Origin: Tannerellaceae bacterium
GTDB taxonomy: Bacteria > Bacteroidota > Bacteroidia > Bacteroidales > Tannerellaceae
Direction of reading: 5' to 3'
DNA length: 64,000 nt
Assembly (NCBI GenBank): GCA_031270665.1
Contig: JAISXD010000006.1
Location: forward strand, 36,000 to 99,999
Below, one piece after another: positions 36,307-47,100 of this stretch. The position numbers and the translations under genes were made by a program. Position 1 is the stretch's first letter; each line of letters starts with the position of its first letter. The notes beneath the pieces were generated by a model, which saw nothing but the letters and a program-made list of their open reading frames with translations, ran no database searches and was not told the origin of the DNA.

Positions 36307-36774
36307 ATGATTGAACGTGAGAAAATAGTCCAACTAGTGGAAGGCAAATTAACAGCATCGGATAATTATTTGGTGGATGTAATTGTTAAACCGGGGAATC
36401 TCATCGTGGTTGAGATTGATAATGACCAGGCGGTGGGTATAGACGATTGTGTGGCGTTGAGCCACTACCTGGAATCGCATCTTAACCGGGATGAGGAGGA
36501 TTTTGAATTGGAAGTAAGTTCAGCCGGAATAACTTCGCCGTTTAAGGCGCTCAGGCAATACAATAAAAATGTGGGTAACGAGGTGGAGGTGTTGTTGAAA
36601 AGCGGCATAAAATTGACGGGAGTATTGAAATCCGCCGATGAAAAGGGCTTTACGCTTTCTATTGAGAAGAAAGTAAAGCCCGAAGGAGCCAAACGGAAAG
36701 TAACCATTGAAGAAGAGCAATGGTATACCTATGACGAGATAAAATATACGAAGTATTTAATAAGATTCAAGTAA
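36307..36774 (+). CDS. rimP: Ribosome maturation factor RimP
   Basis: 155-residue RimP, which assists maturation of the 30S subunit. The N-terminal alpha/beta domain has the conserved GIDDCVALSHYLESHL region with LEVSSAGI after it (typically LEVSSPG; here Ala replaces Pro), and the C-terminal Sm-like domain starts near residue 85 (YNKNVGNEVEVLL). It begins the rimP-nusA-infB cluster, an order conserved across bacteria. Length is normal. Confidence 0.96.
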   Translation: MIEREKIVQLVEGKLTASDNYLVDVIVKPGNLIVVEIDNDQAVGIDDCVALSHYLESHLNRDEEDFELEVSSAGITSPFKALRQYNKNVGNEVEVLLKSGIKLTGVLKSADEKGFTLSIEKKVKPEGAKRKVTIEEEQWYTYDEIKYTKYLIRFK

Positions 36775-36789
36775 GAAAGAAAAAAGGAT

Positions 36790-38058
36790 ATGGCCAAAAG
36801 AGAGGAAATAGTCAGCATGATTGACACCCTTGCGGAGTTCAAGGAATTAAAGAATATTGATAAAGAAACAATGATTAGCGTATTGGAGGAGTCATTCCGT
36901 AACGTAATCGCTAAGATGTTCGGTACAGATGAAAATTATGACGTGATTATCAATCCGGAAAAAGGAGATTTTGAGATATGGAGAAACCGTATGGCTGTAG
37001 CTGATGATGAACTTGAAGACCCTAACCTGCAAATTACATTAACAGAAGCGCGTAAAATTGACCCGGACAGTGAGATAGGAGAGGAAATTACGGATGAAGT
37101 ACATTTTGCTAAATTCGGCCGTCGCGCCATCTTAAACCTGCGCCAAACATTAGCTTCCAAAATTCTTGAATTACAGAAAGACAGTTTATTTACGAAATAT
37201 AAAGAAAAAATCGGCCAGATTATAGCGGCTGATGTTTATCAGGTTTGGAAGAAAGAGATTCTTTTGCTGGATGATGAAGGCAATGAGCTTTTACTCCCTA
37301 AGCCGGAGCAGATTCCTACGGATTTTTACCGTAAAGGGGAAACCGTCCGGGCCATTGTGCAGAAAGTGGATAATATCAATAACAATCCGAAAATTATTCT
37401 TTCTCGAACAGATAAAGTATTTTTGCAACGATTGTTTGAGTTGGAAGTTCCGGAAATCCATGACGGGTTAATTACGATTAAGGCAATTGCCCGCATTCCC
37501 GGAGAAAGAGCCAAAGTAGCCGTCGAATCGTATGACGACCGGATTGACCCTGTAGGTGCTTGTGTGGGAATGAAAGGTTCGCGTATACACGGTATCGTTC
37601 GTGAGTTGAGGAACGAAAATATCGATGTGATTAATTATACGGCTAATGTGGCATTGTTTATACAACGTGCTTTAAGCCCTGCAAAAATATCCTCTATACG
37701 TGTAAATGAGGAAGAACGCAAAGCAGAGGTGTATCTTCGTCCTGAAGAAGTATCGTTGGCCATTGGGAAAGGCGGTTTGAATATTAAGCTGGCCTGTATG
37801 CTGACGGAGTATGCAATAGACGTATTCCGTGATATAGACAATGCGGATGAAGAGGATATCTACTTGGATGAATTCTCTGATGAAATTGACAGTTGGGTAA
37901 TTGATGCGCTGAAAAATATAGGTTGTTATACAGCGAAGAATGTATTGGCCCTGAGCCGTGAAGAAATTATCGAACGTGCCGACCTTGAAGAACAAACAGT
38001 GGATGACGTGCTGGGTATATTGTCTACCGAGTTCGAAGATGATGAAACGAATGACTAA
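36790..38058 (+). CDS. nusA: Transcription termination/antitermination factor NusA
   Basis: 422-residue NusA. The N-terminal RNA-polymerase-binding domain (~1-130) is followed by S1 (~135-200; AIVQKVDNINNNPKIILSR overlaps its end), KH1 with GACVGMKGSRIHGIVRELR (~255-273) and KH2 with LAIGKGGLNIKLACML (~320-335). A single helical C-terminal region remains (~350-415), so the two acidic repeats of E. coli NusA are mostly missing, as in other Bacteroidetes. NusA often regulates its own operon, which makes the leader hairpins of interest. Confidence 0.97.
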   Translation: MAKREEIVSMIDTLAEFKELKNIDKETMISVLEESFRNVIAKMFGTDENYDVIINPEKGDFEIWRNRMAVADDELEDPNLQITLTEARKIDPDSEIGEEITDEVHFAKFGRRAILNLRQTLASKILELQKDSLFTKYKEKIGQIIAADVYQVWKKEILLLDDEGNELLLPKPEQIPTDFYRKGETVRAIVQKVDNINNNPKIILSRTDKVFLQRLFELEVPEIHDGLITIKAIARIPGERAKVAVESYDDRIDPVGACVGMKGSRIHGIVRELRNENIDVINYTANVALFIQRALSPAKISSIRVNEEERKAEVYLRPEEVSLAIGKGGLNIKLACMLTEYAIDVFRDIDNADEEDIYLDEFSDEIDSWVIDALKNIGCYTAKNVLALSREEIIERADLEEQTVDDVLGILSTEFEDDETND

Positions 38059-38082
38059 AAAAGTATTACGACAAAGTTGGAT

Positions 38083-41001
38083 ATGCCTATAAAATTAAAA
38101 GAAGTAATAAGAAATTTAAATGTGGGGCTTTCTACAGTGGTGGACTTTCTTCAAAAGAATGGTCATACAGTGGAAAGTAACCCCAATACGAGAATTAGTG
38201 AAGAACAACTTACTTTGCTCGTAAAAGAATTCGGAAAGGATTTATCGCCGCAGGAACGTGAACGTTTATTTCACAGGCCTAAGGTTGTGGAAGCGCCTCT
38301 CCCTAAACCGGAGATAGAGAAAGAAAAGGAGCCGGAAGAAATTAAAACGGAAGTTCCCGAAGAATTTAAACCGAAAATTGTCACAAAAGGTAAAATAGAA
38401 CTGGATCGGCCGAAGAAAGTGATGCCTCCTTCCATTGTGGAAGAACAACCCATAGAGGAAAAGCCTGAAAAAGTAGTCGAAGTTCCAGAAGTCCCACTTT
38501 TCCCGGATGAAAAGATTGAACCTGTTGAGGTAAAAGAGACAACTCTCATTGAAGTAAATAAAGAAATTGTGAAAGAAAAAGAAAAAGAACTTCCTGAACC
38601 GGCCGTTACAAGTGTAGCAGCAGCAGTAAAAGAAGAAGAATCTGATGGGGAAGTAGAACCTGACTTAGTTGAAACCGAGAATGAAAAGACGGACAACACA
38701 CCCTTCCGGATTAATACACCGAAAATCAAATCGAATATTAAGGTTACAGGTAAAATAGATCTTTCTGCAATTAACCAGTCTACCCGTCCTAAAAAGAAAA
38801 CGAAAGAAGAACGGAAGAAAGAGCGGAATGAAAAGCGGGAAAAGTTTACTGCAAACAAACCCGCCCAGCCAGCCGCCCAACCGTTTAAAGGGGCTAAAGA
38901 TGCTGTGAAACCGGGAGCTCCTGTAAAGCCGCCGTCTGAAAGTGGAGAAACGGATAAAGATGGGAAAAAGAAACGGAAACGGATTAAGAAAGACCGTGTT
39001 GATATCAATAATACACCCGGAACTAATTTCTCCCGCGCACATCGTGACGACCGTGGTAAAAACCGCTTGCGTAAACCTGTGAAAGCGGAGATCAATGAAG
39101 AGGATGTTCAAAAACAAATAAAAGAAACACTTGCCCGTCTTACCCATAAAGGAAGCAAAAGCAGTAAGGGCGCCAAATACCGCCGTGATAAACGTGATGC
39201 CGCCTTACAGCGTGAACACGATTTGATGGAGTTGGAAGAACAGGAAAGCAAGGTGTTAAAGCTGACGGAGTTTGTTACGGCAAACGACTTGGCGAATATG
39301 ATGAATATTCCGGTTACGCAGGTAATTGCTACCTGTATGAGTATTGGCATCATGGTTTCTATTAATCAACGCTTAGACGCTGAAACAATTAATATTGTAG
39401 CGGAAGAATTTGGTTTCAAAACAGAGTACGTCAGCGCTGAAGTGGTGGAAGCTATAAAAACGGACGAAACCGACAACGAGGAAGATTGGGTTTCCCGTCC
39501 GCCTATCGTAACGGTGATGGGACACGTTGACCATGGAAAGACTTCCTTACTCGATAATATCCGTAATGCAAATGTTATTGCCGGAGAAGCCGGAGGAATT
39601 ACCCAGCATATAGGTGCGTATAATGTAAAATTACAAAGCGGGCGCCGAATTACATTCTTAGATACGCCGGGACACGAAGCATTTACCGCTATGCGTGCAC
39701 GTGGCGCGAAAGTCACAGACCTTGCCATTATTATTGTGGCAGCCGATGATAATGTGATGCCGCAGACCGTTGAGGCGATCAACCATGCTTCGGCAGCAGG
39801 CGTACCCATTGTGTTTGCTATTAATAAAGTGGATAAATCAAACGCCAATCCTGAAAAAATCAAGGAAGAACTTGCCGGTATGAATTATTTGGTGGAAGAC
39901 TGGGGCGGTAAATACCAAAGCCAGGAAATCTCGGCAAAGAAAGGGATTGGTGTAGAAGAATTATTGGAGAAGATATTGCTCGAAGCCGATATGCTTGAAT
40001 TGAAAGCTAATCCTAAACTAAGGGCGACCGGTTCGATTATCGAATCGTCTTTAGATAAAGGGCGTGGATATGTAGCTACGGTACTTGTGGAGAACGGAAC
40101 ATTAAAAACAGGCGACGTAGTGCTTGCCGGTACACATTTTGGCCGTATTAAAGCCATGTTTAATGAGCGTAACCAACGGAAAGATATAGCCGGCCCTTCG
40201 GAACCCGTGTTGATTTTAGGTTTGAACGGCGCACCGCAGGCAGGCGATACATTTAATGTATTGGAGACAGACCAGGAAGCGCGTGAAATAGCCGGTCGCC
40301 GTGAACAATTACAACGTGAATTGGGATTGCGTACACAGAAAATGTTGACGCTTGATGATATAGGGCGCCGTATAGCTGTAGGTAACTTCCAGGAACTGAA
40401 TGTTATTGTGAAAGGAGATGTGGATGGTTCAGTAGAGGCGCTATCCGACTCGCTGATACGCCTTTCTACCGAACAGATACAGGTAAATGTCATACATAAA
40501 GCAGTAGGGCAGATTTCCGAGTCGGATGTTGTCTTGGCTGCTGCTTCCGATGCTATCATTATAGGTTTCCAGGTACGCCCTTCACAACCTGCCCGGCGAT
40601 TGGCGGAGAAAGACGGAGTGGAAATACGTTTATACTCTATTATTTATGATGCAATAGAGGAGGTGAAGAGCGCCATGGAAGGTATGCTCGCCCCAGAAAT
40701 GAAAGAAGAAATTACGGCTCTTGTCGAAGTGCGTGAAGTATTCAAAATCACAAAAGTGGGTACGGTTGCCGGATGTATGGTGAAGGAAGGTAAAATGAAG
40801 CGAAACAATAAAATCCGCTTGATTCGTAATGGTATCGTGATCTATGCCGGGGAGTTAGGCTCGTTGAAGCGTTTCAAAGAAGATGTGAAAGAAGTGGCCT
40901 TTGGATATGAATGCGGGTTGAATATTACCGGATATAATGATATTAAAATAGGCGATATGATTGAAGCCTATGAGGAGATAGAAGTAAAAAAATCTTTATA
41001 A
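38083..41001 (+). CDS. infB: Translation initiation factor IF-2
   Basis: 972-residue IF-2, which delivers fMet-tRNA to the 30S subunit. The N-terminus has a short IF2_N helix (~1-50), a long Lys/Glu/Pro-rich low-complexity linker (~65-310), then a second IF2_N domain. The GTPase domain starts at G1 GHVDHGKTS (~479), with G3 DTPGHEAF and G4 NKVDKSNA. Domains II-IV follow. The ATG at 38083 yields the family N-terminus [13 protein letters not shown]; a TTG two codons earlier is less likely. Confidence 0.98.
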   Translation: MPIKLKEVIRNLNVGLSTVVDFLQKNGHTVESNPNTRISEEQLTLLVKEFGKDLSPQERERLFHRPKVVEAPLPKPEIEKEKEPEEIKTEVPEEFKPKIVTKGKIELDRPKKVMPPSIVEEQPIEEKPEKVVEVPEVPLFPDEKIEPVEVKETTLIEVNKEIVKEKEKELPEPAVTSVAAAVKEEESDGEVEPDLVETENEKTDNTPFRINTPKIKSNIKVTGKIDLSAINQSTRPKKKTKEERKKERNEKREKFTANKPAQPAAQPFKGAKDAVKPGAPVKPPSESGETDKDGKKKRKRIKKDRVDINNTPGTNFSRAHRDDRGKNRLRKPVKAEINEEDVQKQIKETLARLTHKGSKSSKGAKYRRDKRDAALQREHDLMELEEQESKVLKLTEFVTANDLANMMNIPVTQVIATCMSIGIMVSINQRLDAETINIVAEEFGFKTEYVSAEVVEAIKTDETDNEEDWVSRPPIVTVMGHVDHGKTSLLDNIRNANVIAGEAGGITQHIGAYNVKLQSGRRITFLDTPGHEAFTAMRARGAKVTDLAIIIVAADDNVMPQTVEAINHASAAGVPIVFAINKVDKSNANPEKIKEELAGMNYLVEDWGGKYQSQEISAKKGIGVEELLEKILLEADMLELKANPKLRATGSIIESSLDKGRGYVATVLVENGTLKTGDVVLAGTHFGRIKAMFNERNQRKDIAGPSEPVLILGLNGAPQAGDTFNVLETDQEAREIAGRREQLQRELGLRTQKMLTLDDIGRRIAVGNFQELNVIVKGDVDGSVEALSDSLIRLSTEQIQVNVIHKAVGQISESDVVLAAASDAIIIGFQVRPSQPARRLAEKDGVEIRLYSIIYDAIEEVKSAMEGMLAPEMKEEITALVEVREVFKITKVGTVAGCMVKEGKMKRNNKIRLIRNGIVIYAGELGSLKRFKEDVKEVAFGYECGLNITGYNDIKIGDMIEAYEEIEVKKSL

Positions 41002-41004
41002 GAG

Positions 41005-41502
41005 ATGGAAATGAACTGGTTAGACATTGTTTTGGTATGTCTGGCTGCCATAGGATTAATGAAAGGCCTGTTTGATGGAGTTATCAAACAGGTTGTTTCG
41101 CTTATAGCCTTGGTGATAGCTATATCCTTATGTGGAAAAGTAGCTGCCCTGCTAAAAGTATATATCCTCGCTTTGGGATGGTTCTCCGAACAGGATGTTA
41201 CGATCCTTAGCTATATCTTAGGATTTCTTTTACTTATGGGAACCGTATTATTGGCAGGCGTAGTTGTACATAAGATAATTGGCGTTACACCTTTAAGTGT
41301 GTTAAACCATATGGCCGGCGGACTATTTGGCTTACTGCTAATGATTATTTTTATCAGCCTGCTCTTGAATTTGATTGAGATTGTAGACAGGAGCTCGGCA
41401 CTGATTCCTTTGGAAACGAAAGTGGAGTCGCGCTTTTATGATCCTGTTAAGCGAATTATCCCAACTGTTTATCCCTCCGGTTTGTTCTCTATAGAGGAAT
41501 AA
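41005..41502 (+). CDS. CvpA-family membrane protein
   Basis: 165-residue inner-membrane protein with four predicted helices: ~5-25 ([20 protein letters not shown]), ~28-50, ~65-85 and ~100-125. The match to the CvpA/colicin V production family rests on the [15 protein letters not shown] region and on topology. Its molecular role is not settled, though CvpA in other bacteria affects envelope stress resistance. It sits 3 nt after infB and 22 nt before sufB, likely in the same transcript. Confidence 0.82.
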   Translation: MEMNWLDIVLVCLAAIGLMKGLFDGVIKQVVSLIALVIAISLCGKVAALLKVYILALGWFSEQDVTILSYILGFLLLMGTVLLAGVVVHKIIGVTPLSVLNHMAGGLFGLLLMIIFISLLLNLIEIVDRSSALIPLETKVESRFYDPVKRIIPTVYPSGLFSIEE

Positions 41503-41524
41503 ATGTTTTTATAGTAACGTTATT

Positions 41525-42970
41525 ATGCAAGATTCAAATAAAATTATTGATGAAGTAACGAATCGTGATTATAAATATGGATTTGTCACCAATATTGATA
41601 CGGAAACGATACATAGAGGATTAGATGAAGAGATTGTCCGTATCGTATCTGCTAAAAAAAATGAACCCGAGTGGTTGTTGGAATTCAGGTTGAAAGCATA
41701 CCGTCATTGGCTGACAATGGAAATGCCTGACTGGCCGCATTTAACGATTCCACCGATTAATTACCAGGATATCATATATTATGCAGCGCCTAAGAAAAAA
41801 GAAGGTCTGAAAAGCCTGGACGAAGTAGATACGGAATTACTTAAAACATTTGATAAGTTAGGTATCCCGCTACAGGAGCAAAAACATTTAGTCGGCATGG
41901 CTGTGGATGCTGTGATGGATAGCGTATCTGTGAAGACGACTTTTAAGGATGTGCTGGCTGAGAAAGGAATCATCTTTTCTTCCTTTAGCGAGGCTGTACA
42001 ACATCATCCTGATTTGATTCGGAAATATATGGGGAGTGTGGTTGGTTACCGCGACAACTTCTTTGCTGCGTTAAACTCGGCTGTTTTTTCGGATGGTTCC
42101 TTTGTTTATATACCCAAAGGGGTGCGTTGCCCGATGGAATTGAGTACTTATTTTCGTATAAATGCAAAGAATACCGGGCAATTTGAACGAACGCTTATTG
42201 TTGCGGATGATGAATCATATGTTAGTTATCTGGAAGGATGTACGGCTCCTATGCGTGATGAGAACCAACTTCATGCGGCAATCGTCGAAATTATCGCTAA
42301 AGAACAGGCTGAAGTGAAATATTCTACCGTACAGAATTGGTATCCGGGCGATAAGGAAGGCAAAGGGGGTATCTATAATTTTGTTACCAAACGAGGCCTT
42401 TGTAAAGGGCAGGGAAGTAAAATTTCCTGGACACAGGTTGAAACAGGTTCTGCCATCACCTGGAAATATCCCAGTTGTATTCTTGCCGGAGATGATTCGA
42501 CAGGAGAGTTTTATTCGGTTGCCGTAACAAATAATCATCAGCAGGCGGATACCGGGACGAAAATGATTCATCTTGGGAAAAATACCAGAAGCCGGATTGT
42601 GTCGAAAGGGATTTCTGCCGGATTTAGTCAAAATAGTTACCGGGGCCTGGTGAAAGTGTCTCCCCGTGCAGAAGGAGCGCGGAATCATAGCCAGTGCGAT
42701 AGTCTATTGCTCAGTTCCACTTGTGGCGCACATACATTTCCTTATGCAGATATACAGAATGAAACGGCCATTATAGAACATGAAGCTACCACAAGTAAAA
42801 TTAGTGAAGAACAGTTATTTTATTGTAATCAGCGGGGAATATCCACAGAAGAAGCGGTAGGATTAATTGTGAATGGCTACGCGAAAGAGGTAATGAATAA
42901 ATTACCGATGGAGTTTGCCGTAGAAGCTCAGAAACTATTGTCTATTTCATTGGAAGGGAGTGTAGGATAA
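41525..42970 (+). CDS. sufB: Fe-S cluster assembly protein SufB
   Basis: 481-residue SufB, the core of the SufBCD Fe-S scaffold. Conserved blocks include [37 protein letters not shown] and [18 protein letters not shown], with [19 protein letters not shown] close to the C-terminus. The first gene of sufBCD, which is placed behind the rimP-infB cluster. It works with the SufE encoded at 18535-18963; no SufS desulfurase is in the window. Confidence 0.97.
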   Translation: MQDSNKIIDEVTNRDYKYGFVTNIDTETIHRGLDEEIVRIVSAKKNEPEWLLEFRLKAYRHWLTMEMPDWPHLTIPPINYQDIIYYAAPKKKEGLKSLDEVDTELLKTFDKLGIPLQEQKHLVGMAVDAVMDSVSVKTTFKDVLAEKGIIFSSFSEAVQHHPDLIRKYMGSVVGYRDNFFAALNSAVFSDGSFVYIPKGVRCPMELSTYFRINAKNTGQFERTLIVADDESYVSYLEGCTAPMRDENQLHAAIVEIIAKEQAEVKYSTVQNWYPGDKEGKGGIYNFVTKRGLCKGQGSKISWTQVETGSAITWKYPSCILAGDDSTGEFYSVAVTNNHQQADTGTKMIHLGKNTRSRIVSKGISAGFSQNSYRGLVKVSPRAEGARNHSQCDSLLLSSTCGAHTFPYADIQNETAIIEHEATTSKISEEQLFYCNQRGISTEEAVGLIVNGYAKEVMNKLPMEFAVEAQKLLSISLEGSVG

Positions 42971-43000
42971 ATAGGATAATTAACATGGAGAGTTAATAAG

Positions 43001-43762
43001 ATGTTGTTGGAAATAAAAAACTTACATGCCGGTATAAACGGCAAAGAGATATTAAAAGGAATCAACCTCTCTATAAATAAAGGGGAAATTCATGCCATTA
43101 TGGGCCCGAATGGTTCCGGGAAAAGTACGCTAAGTAGTGTATTGACGGGCCATCCTGATTTTGAAGTTACAGAAGGAACCGTCCTTTATGAAGGGAAAGA
43201 CTTACTCGAACTTTCCCCGGAAGACAGAAGCAGGGAAGGGATATTCCTTAGTTTTCAGTATCCGGTAGAGATACCGGGTGTAAGTATGGTAAACTTTATG
43301 CGTGCGGCAGTGAATGAACATCGCAAATATAATAATCTCGAACCTGTTTCAGCCACAGACTTTCTAAAGCTGATGCGGGAGAAACGGGCGATCGTAGATA
43401 TGGATAGCAAGCTTACCGGACGTAGCGTAAATGAGGGATTTTCGGGAGGAGAAAAGAAACGGAACGAGATTTTCCAGATGGCTATGCTGGAACCGAAACT
43501 GGCTATTCTCGACGAAACGGATAGTGGTTTGGATATAGACGCTTTGCGTATTGTAGCTAATGGAGTAAATACCTTACGAACGCCTGAAAATACAACGATT
43601 GTTATTACCCATTATCAACGATTGCTGGATTATATCAAACCGGATGCAGTACATGTACTATATAAAGGGCGTATTATTAAAACGGGAGGCCCCGAATTAG
43701 CGTTGGAATTAGAAAAGAAAGGCTATGATTGGTTAAAAACCGAAGCGGATGAAGACCTATGA
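43001..43762 (+). CDS. sufC: Fe-S assembly ATPase SufC
   Basis: 253-residue ABC-type ATPase of the SufBCD complex, cytoplasmic rather than a transporter. Walker A is GPNGSGKST (~35-43), signature FSGGEKKRNEI (~147), Walker B LAILDETDSGLDIDA (~165) and switch His in VITHYQR. The unusual ETDSGLD after Walker B is a SufC hallmark. Overlaps the sufD start by 4 nt. Confidence 0.97.
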   Translation: MLLEIKNLHAGINGKEILKGINLSINKGEIHAIMGPNGSGKSTLSSVLTGHPDFEVTEGTVLYEGKDLLELSPEDRSREGIFLSFQYPVEIPGVSMVNFMRAAVNEHRKYNNLEPVSATDFLKLMREKRAIVDMDSKLTGRSVNEGFSGGEKKRNEIFQMAMLEPKLAILDETDSGLDIDALRIVANGVNTLRTPENTTIVITHYQRLLDYIKPDAVHVLYKGRIIKTGGPELALELEKKGYDWLKTEADEDL

Positions 43763-45102
43763 AAGCAGAACAACAATATATTGATTTATTTACGCAATAT
43801 GAAAACCTGATACGAAACCATTCATCGGGAGTATTAAATAAATACCGGGCAAGCGCTTTTGCAGATTTTGAACGGTTAGGTTTTCCTTCGATAAAATGCG
43901 AAGACTATAAGTATACGGATGTTGCACAAGCTTTTACCCCTGATTACGGCATTAACCTTAATAGAATTGATGTGCCGGTGAACCCGTATGATGTATTTCG
44001 TTGCGATGTGCCTAATCTGAGCACAGCGCTTTATTTCATTGTGAATGATTCTTTTTGTGATAAAGTAAAGCCTAACGTGAAGTTGCCGGAAGGAGTGTAT
44101 GTAGGAGGGTTGAAAGCTTTCTCCGAACAAAATCCGGCTATTGCAGAACGTTATTATGGCAAAGCGGCGTCTGGCGGAAAGGATGGAATAATCGCGTTGA
44201 ATACGATGCTGGCACAGGATGGATTCGTTATTTATGTGCCGGAAGGAGTAGTGGTAGAAAAACCAGTGCAATTGGTCAATATCTTCCGTAGCGATGTAGA
44301 CACTATGGCAAACCGCCGGATATTGGTGATAATGGAGCCTCATTCGCAAGCCAAATTATTAGTATGCGACCATAGTATAGACGATGTAAAGTTCCTGGCT
44401 ACAGAAGTAGTTGAAATCTTTGCAGGAGAGAATGCCTGTTTTGATTTGTATGACCTGGAAGAAAGTAGCCGGTCTACCACTCGCTTCGCTTCTTTTCATG
44501 TTAAGCAGGAAACGTCCAGTAATGTATTGATGAATGGGATAACATTAAATAACGGTCTGACCCGTAATAACTATTATATCGAATTAAACGGCGAATATGC
44601 CGAGTCCACACTTTGTGGTATGTCTATTCTTGATGCGGAACAACAAGTTGATATATATAGCCATATTACGCATGCCGTACCGAATTGTACCTGTACCGAA
44701 TTAGTTAAGAATGTATTGAACGACCGTTCGGTTGGTGCTTTCAGCGGGCGTATTTTAGTGAAAGAAGGCGCACAAAAGACGGTTGCTTATCAAACCAACC
44801 GCAATCTGTTGATTACCCGTGAAGCCCGTATGTATAGCAAGCCCCAACTCGAAATTTATGCAGATGATGTAAAGTGTTCGCATGGTATGACAACAGGCCA
44901 ATTAGACGAAAACGCCTTGTTTTATCTCCAAAGCCGTGGTATCCCTAAAGAAGAGGCTCGCATGATGCTAAGTGTTGCCTTTACGTCCGATGTGGTAGAA
45001 AATGTACGTTTGGACGGATTAAAAGAACGCCTTCATCATTTGGTGGAAAAACGTTTCAGGGGTGAGTTGGCTCAATGTGTTGGTTGTCATGGATGTCAAT
45101 AA
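43759..45102 (+). CDS. sufD: Fe-S cluster assembly protein SufD
   Basis: 447-residue SufD, paralogue of SufB and partner in the scaffold. It has the right-handed beta-helix core and the conserved C-terminal CSHGMTTGQLDENALFYLQS and GIPKEEARMMLSVAF segments. It ends in a short Cys-rich tail (CVGCHGCQ), a feature also seen in related Bacteroidetes SufD proteins as far as I recall. Its ATG overlaps the sufC stop. A terminator follows within 10 nt. Confidence 0.95.
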   Translation: MKAEQQYIDLFTQYENLIRNHSSGVLNKYRASAFADFERLGFPSIKCEDYKYTDVAQAFTPDYGINLNRIDVPVNPYDVFRCDVPNLSTALYFIVNDSFCDKVKPNVKLPEGVYVGGLKAFSEQNPAIAERYYGKAASGGKDGIIALNTMLAQDGFVIYVPEGVVVEKPVQLVNIFRSDVDTMANRRILVIMEPHSQAKLLVCDHSIDDVKFLATEVVEIFAGENACFDLYDLEESSRSTTRFASFHVKQETSSNVLMNGITLNNGLTRNNYYIELNGEYAESTLCGMSILDAEQQVDIYSHITHAVPNCTCTELVKNVLNDRSVGAFSGRILVKEGAQKTVAYQTNRNLLITREARMYSKPQLEIYADDVKCSHGMTTGQLDENALFYLQSRGIPKEEARMMLSVAFTSDVVENVRLDGLKERLHHLVEKRFRGELAQCVGCHGCQ

Positions 45103-45109
45103 AAACAGA

Positions 45110-45153
45110 AAACCGATTATCGCAGGCGTTTTACCCTTGATAATCGGCTTTTA
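45110..45153 (+). terminator. Terminator after sufBCD
   Basis: Arms CCGATTATC and GATAATCGG around a 17-nt loop, followed by CTTTT. It faces the convergent small gene at 45174-45461. Confidence 0.75.
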
Positions 45154-45173
45154 ATTAGTTGTTTTTTTAATGA

Positions 45174-45461
45174 TTACAGAATAAACGTTTGGAACAACCT
45201 GTCGTCCGACAGTTCATCGTATCCTCTTACCTTTATGCCAAGAGCTTTACAAATGATACGAAGCTGTTCATCTACAAAAGGAGAGTAAATCTCCTTTACC
45301 TTTTTAGTTTGCGCCCAGGATGTTAACGTTTTTACATCCTTCGATTGCAGCGTTTCATTTTCAACACCTATTACCTTGTCTTTCTCAACATCAAATACAA
45401 CAGCTTTCTCAATTTCATTCTTCGGCTGTTTTTTGCTTCTCAATAACAATGCAATTCTCAT
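45174..45461 (-). CDS. Small hypothetical protein, weakly NifX/NafY-like
   Basis: 95-residue protein beginning MRIALLLRSKK. Its alternation of strands and helices (KAVVFDVEKDKVIGVEN, then KKVKEIYSPFVDEQLRIICK and ALGIKVRG) recalls the ribonuclease-H-like fold of dinitrogenase iron-molybdenum cofactor-binding proteins, but the likeness is weak and no metal ligand is clear. It lies alone between sufD and the NfnAB-like genes. Promoter -7 box TATATTTG at 45490-45497, minus strand. Confidence 0.55.
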   Translation of the reverse strand: MRIALLLRSKKQPKNEIEKAVVFDVEKDKVIGVENETLQSKDVKTLTSWAQTKKVKEIYSPFVDEQLRIICKALGIKVRGYDELSDDRLFQTFIL

Positions 45462-45609
45462 ACTACTTTAGTTAAGTTTTACTAGTTACCAAATATAAAC
45501 AAAAAAATCAGAATTTAAAATACAATCGTACTTATTTACTGTTCTGAATGTCGATTATTGGATTTATTAATAAAACGGGTTGAAACAGGCTATTAGTATA
45601 CAAAGAACG

Positions 45610-47088
45610 TTACGGATGGTTAATAATCATCAGGTGCTCATGCATGGCCGCTGCGGCTCTGCGCCCGTCACCCATAGCGAGGATTACGGTAGCGCCTCCG
45701 CGAACGATGTCTCCTCCGGCATATATATCGCCTAATGCCGATTGCATAGTAGATTCATTTACAATAATAGTGCCCCATTTGCTTACTTTCAATCCTTGAA
45801 AAGTACTTGGAATAAGCGGATTCGGCGATACGCCTATACTAACGATTACCTCATCCACATCAATTGTTTCAATAGCTCCTTCAATAGCGACAGGACGGCA
45901 GCGCCCCGAAGCGTCCGGCTCTCCTAAAGCCATTTTTTGTAAACGCATTTGTTTAACACGCCCTTGTTCATCGCCGATATATTCAATCGGATTGTGAAGT
46001 GTAAGAATTTCAATACCCTCTTCTTTGGCATGTTTCACTTCTTCAATACGGGCCGGCATTTCTTCTTCACTGCGGCGATAGACAATCATAGAACGTTCCG
46101 CTCCCAAGCGGCGCGCTGTTCGTACGGAATCCATGGCCGTATTACCTCCTCCGATAACGGCTACTTTTTTACCGATCAAGACCGGCGTATCGCTTTCCGG
46201 ATGACCCGCATTCATCAGGTTTACACGTGTAAGGTATTCGTTAGACGACATTACGCCAACCAGGTTCTCTCCCGGTATATTCATAAAGTTAGGCAGTCCG
46301 GCGCCGCTGGCAACAAAGATACCCTTGAAACCGTCGTTGTGTAAATCTTCATATGTGATTGTTTTGCCGACGATGCAATTGGTTAAAAAATTCACGCCCA
46401 TTTTGCGTAAGATGCCGATTTCAACATCTACTATTTCGTTTGGAAGGCGAAATTCGGGAATACCATATTTAAGTACGCCTCCTATTTCGTGCAATGCTTC
46501 GAATACCGTGATATCATAACCTGATTTTGCCATATCCCCGGCAAAAGATAATCCGGCAGGCCCTGAACCTACAACCGCTATTTTAATGCCGTTCGGTTGA
46601 GCCGTTTCGGGAATGGAAATATGTCCGCTTTCCCGTTCATAATCGGCGGCAAAACGTTCCAGATAACCGATAGCAACCGGTTCTTTCTTCATTTTGAGAT
46701 GTATGCATTGCGCTTCGCATTGTTTTTCCTGTGGGCATACACGCCCGCAAACAGCCGGAAGAGCGCTTGTCTCTTTTAATACTTTCGCGGCTCCCAGGAA
46801 TTCGCCTGCTTCAATGTGTTTTATAAATGTCGGAATATTAATATTTACCGGACATCCCTCCATACATGTTGGTTTGGCGCAATCTAAGCAGCGTTGCGCT
46901 TCCTTTCTTGCCTGCTGAGGAGTTAATCCCTTGTTTACTTCTTTATTACAGTGGCTACGGTATTCCGCGTCGAGTTCATTCATATGCACCCGTTCGATGG
47001 TTGAGCGGTCTTTAGCCTTTATACTTTTTCGTAATTCTTCGCGCCAGGGTTCCGTGCGGCGAATGGTTAGTTGTTCTTCGATTGTCAT
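45610..47088 (-). CDS. NfnB/GltD-like NADPH-dependent Fe-S flavoprotein (large subunit)
   Basis: 492-residue flavoprotein of the glutamate-synthase small-subunit family. N-terminal 4Fe-4S ligands are in RCLDCAKPTCMEGCPVNI (~68-85) and CGRVCPQEKQCEAQC (~115-130). FAD and NADPH sites are GSGPAGLSFA (~173) and IGGGNTAMDSVRTARRLG (~310-327). No GltB large subunit is near. Instead it follows, by 12 nt, a ferredoxin:NADP reductase-like subunit, the arrangement of NfnAB (electron-bifurcating transhydrogenase) and sulfide dehydrogenase SudAB. Many databases call it gltA. Confidence 0.87.
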   Translation of the reverse strand: MTIEEQLTIRRTEPWREELRKSIKAKDRSTIERVHMNELDAEYRSHCNKEVNKGLTPQQARKEAQRCLDCAKPTCMEGCPVNINIPTFIKHIEAGEFLGAAKVLKETSALPAVCGRVCPQEKQCEAQCIHLKMKKEPVAIGYLERFAADYERESGHISIPETAQPNGIKIAVVGSGPAGLSFAGDMAKSGYDITVFEALHEIGGVLKYGIPEFRLPNEIVDVEIGILRKMGVNFLTNCIVGKTITYEDLHNDGFKGIFVASGAGLPNFMNIPGENLVGVMSSNEYLTRVNLMNAGHPESDTPVLIGKKVAVIGGGNTAMDSVRTARRLGAERSMIVYRRSEEEMPARIEEVKHAKEEGIEILTLHNPIEYIGDEQGRVKQMRLQKMALGEPDASGRCRPVAIEGAIETIDVDEVIVSIGVSPNPLIPSTFQGLKVSKWGTIIVNESTMQSALGDIYAGGDIVRGGATVILAMGDGRRAAAAMHEHLMIINHP

Positions 47089-47100
47089 GATATTTCCTCT

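Noticed and set aside
45610..47088. Glutamate synthase small subunit proper
   Set aside because: No large subunit is near and the partner is a ferredoxin:NADP reductase-like protein, so an NfnAB/SudAB-type pair fits better.
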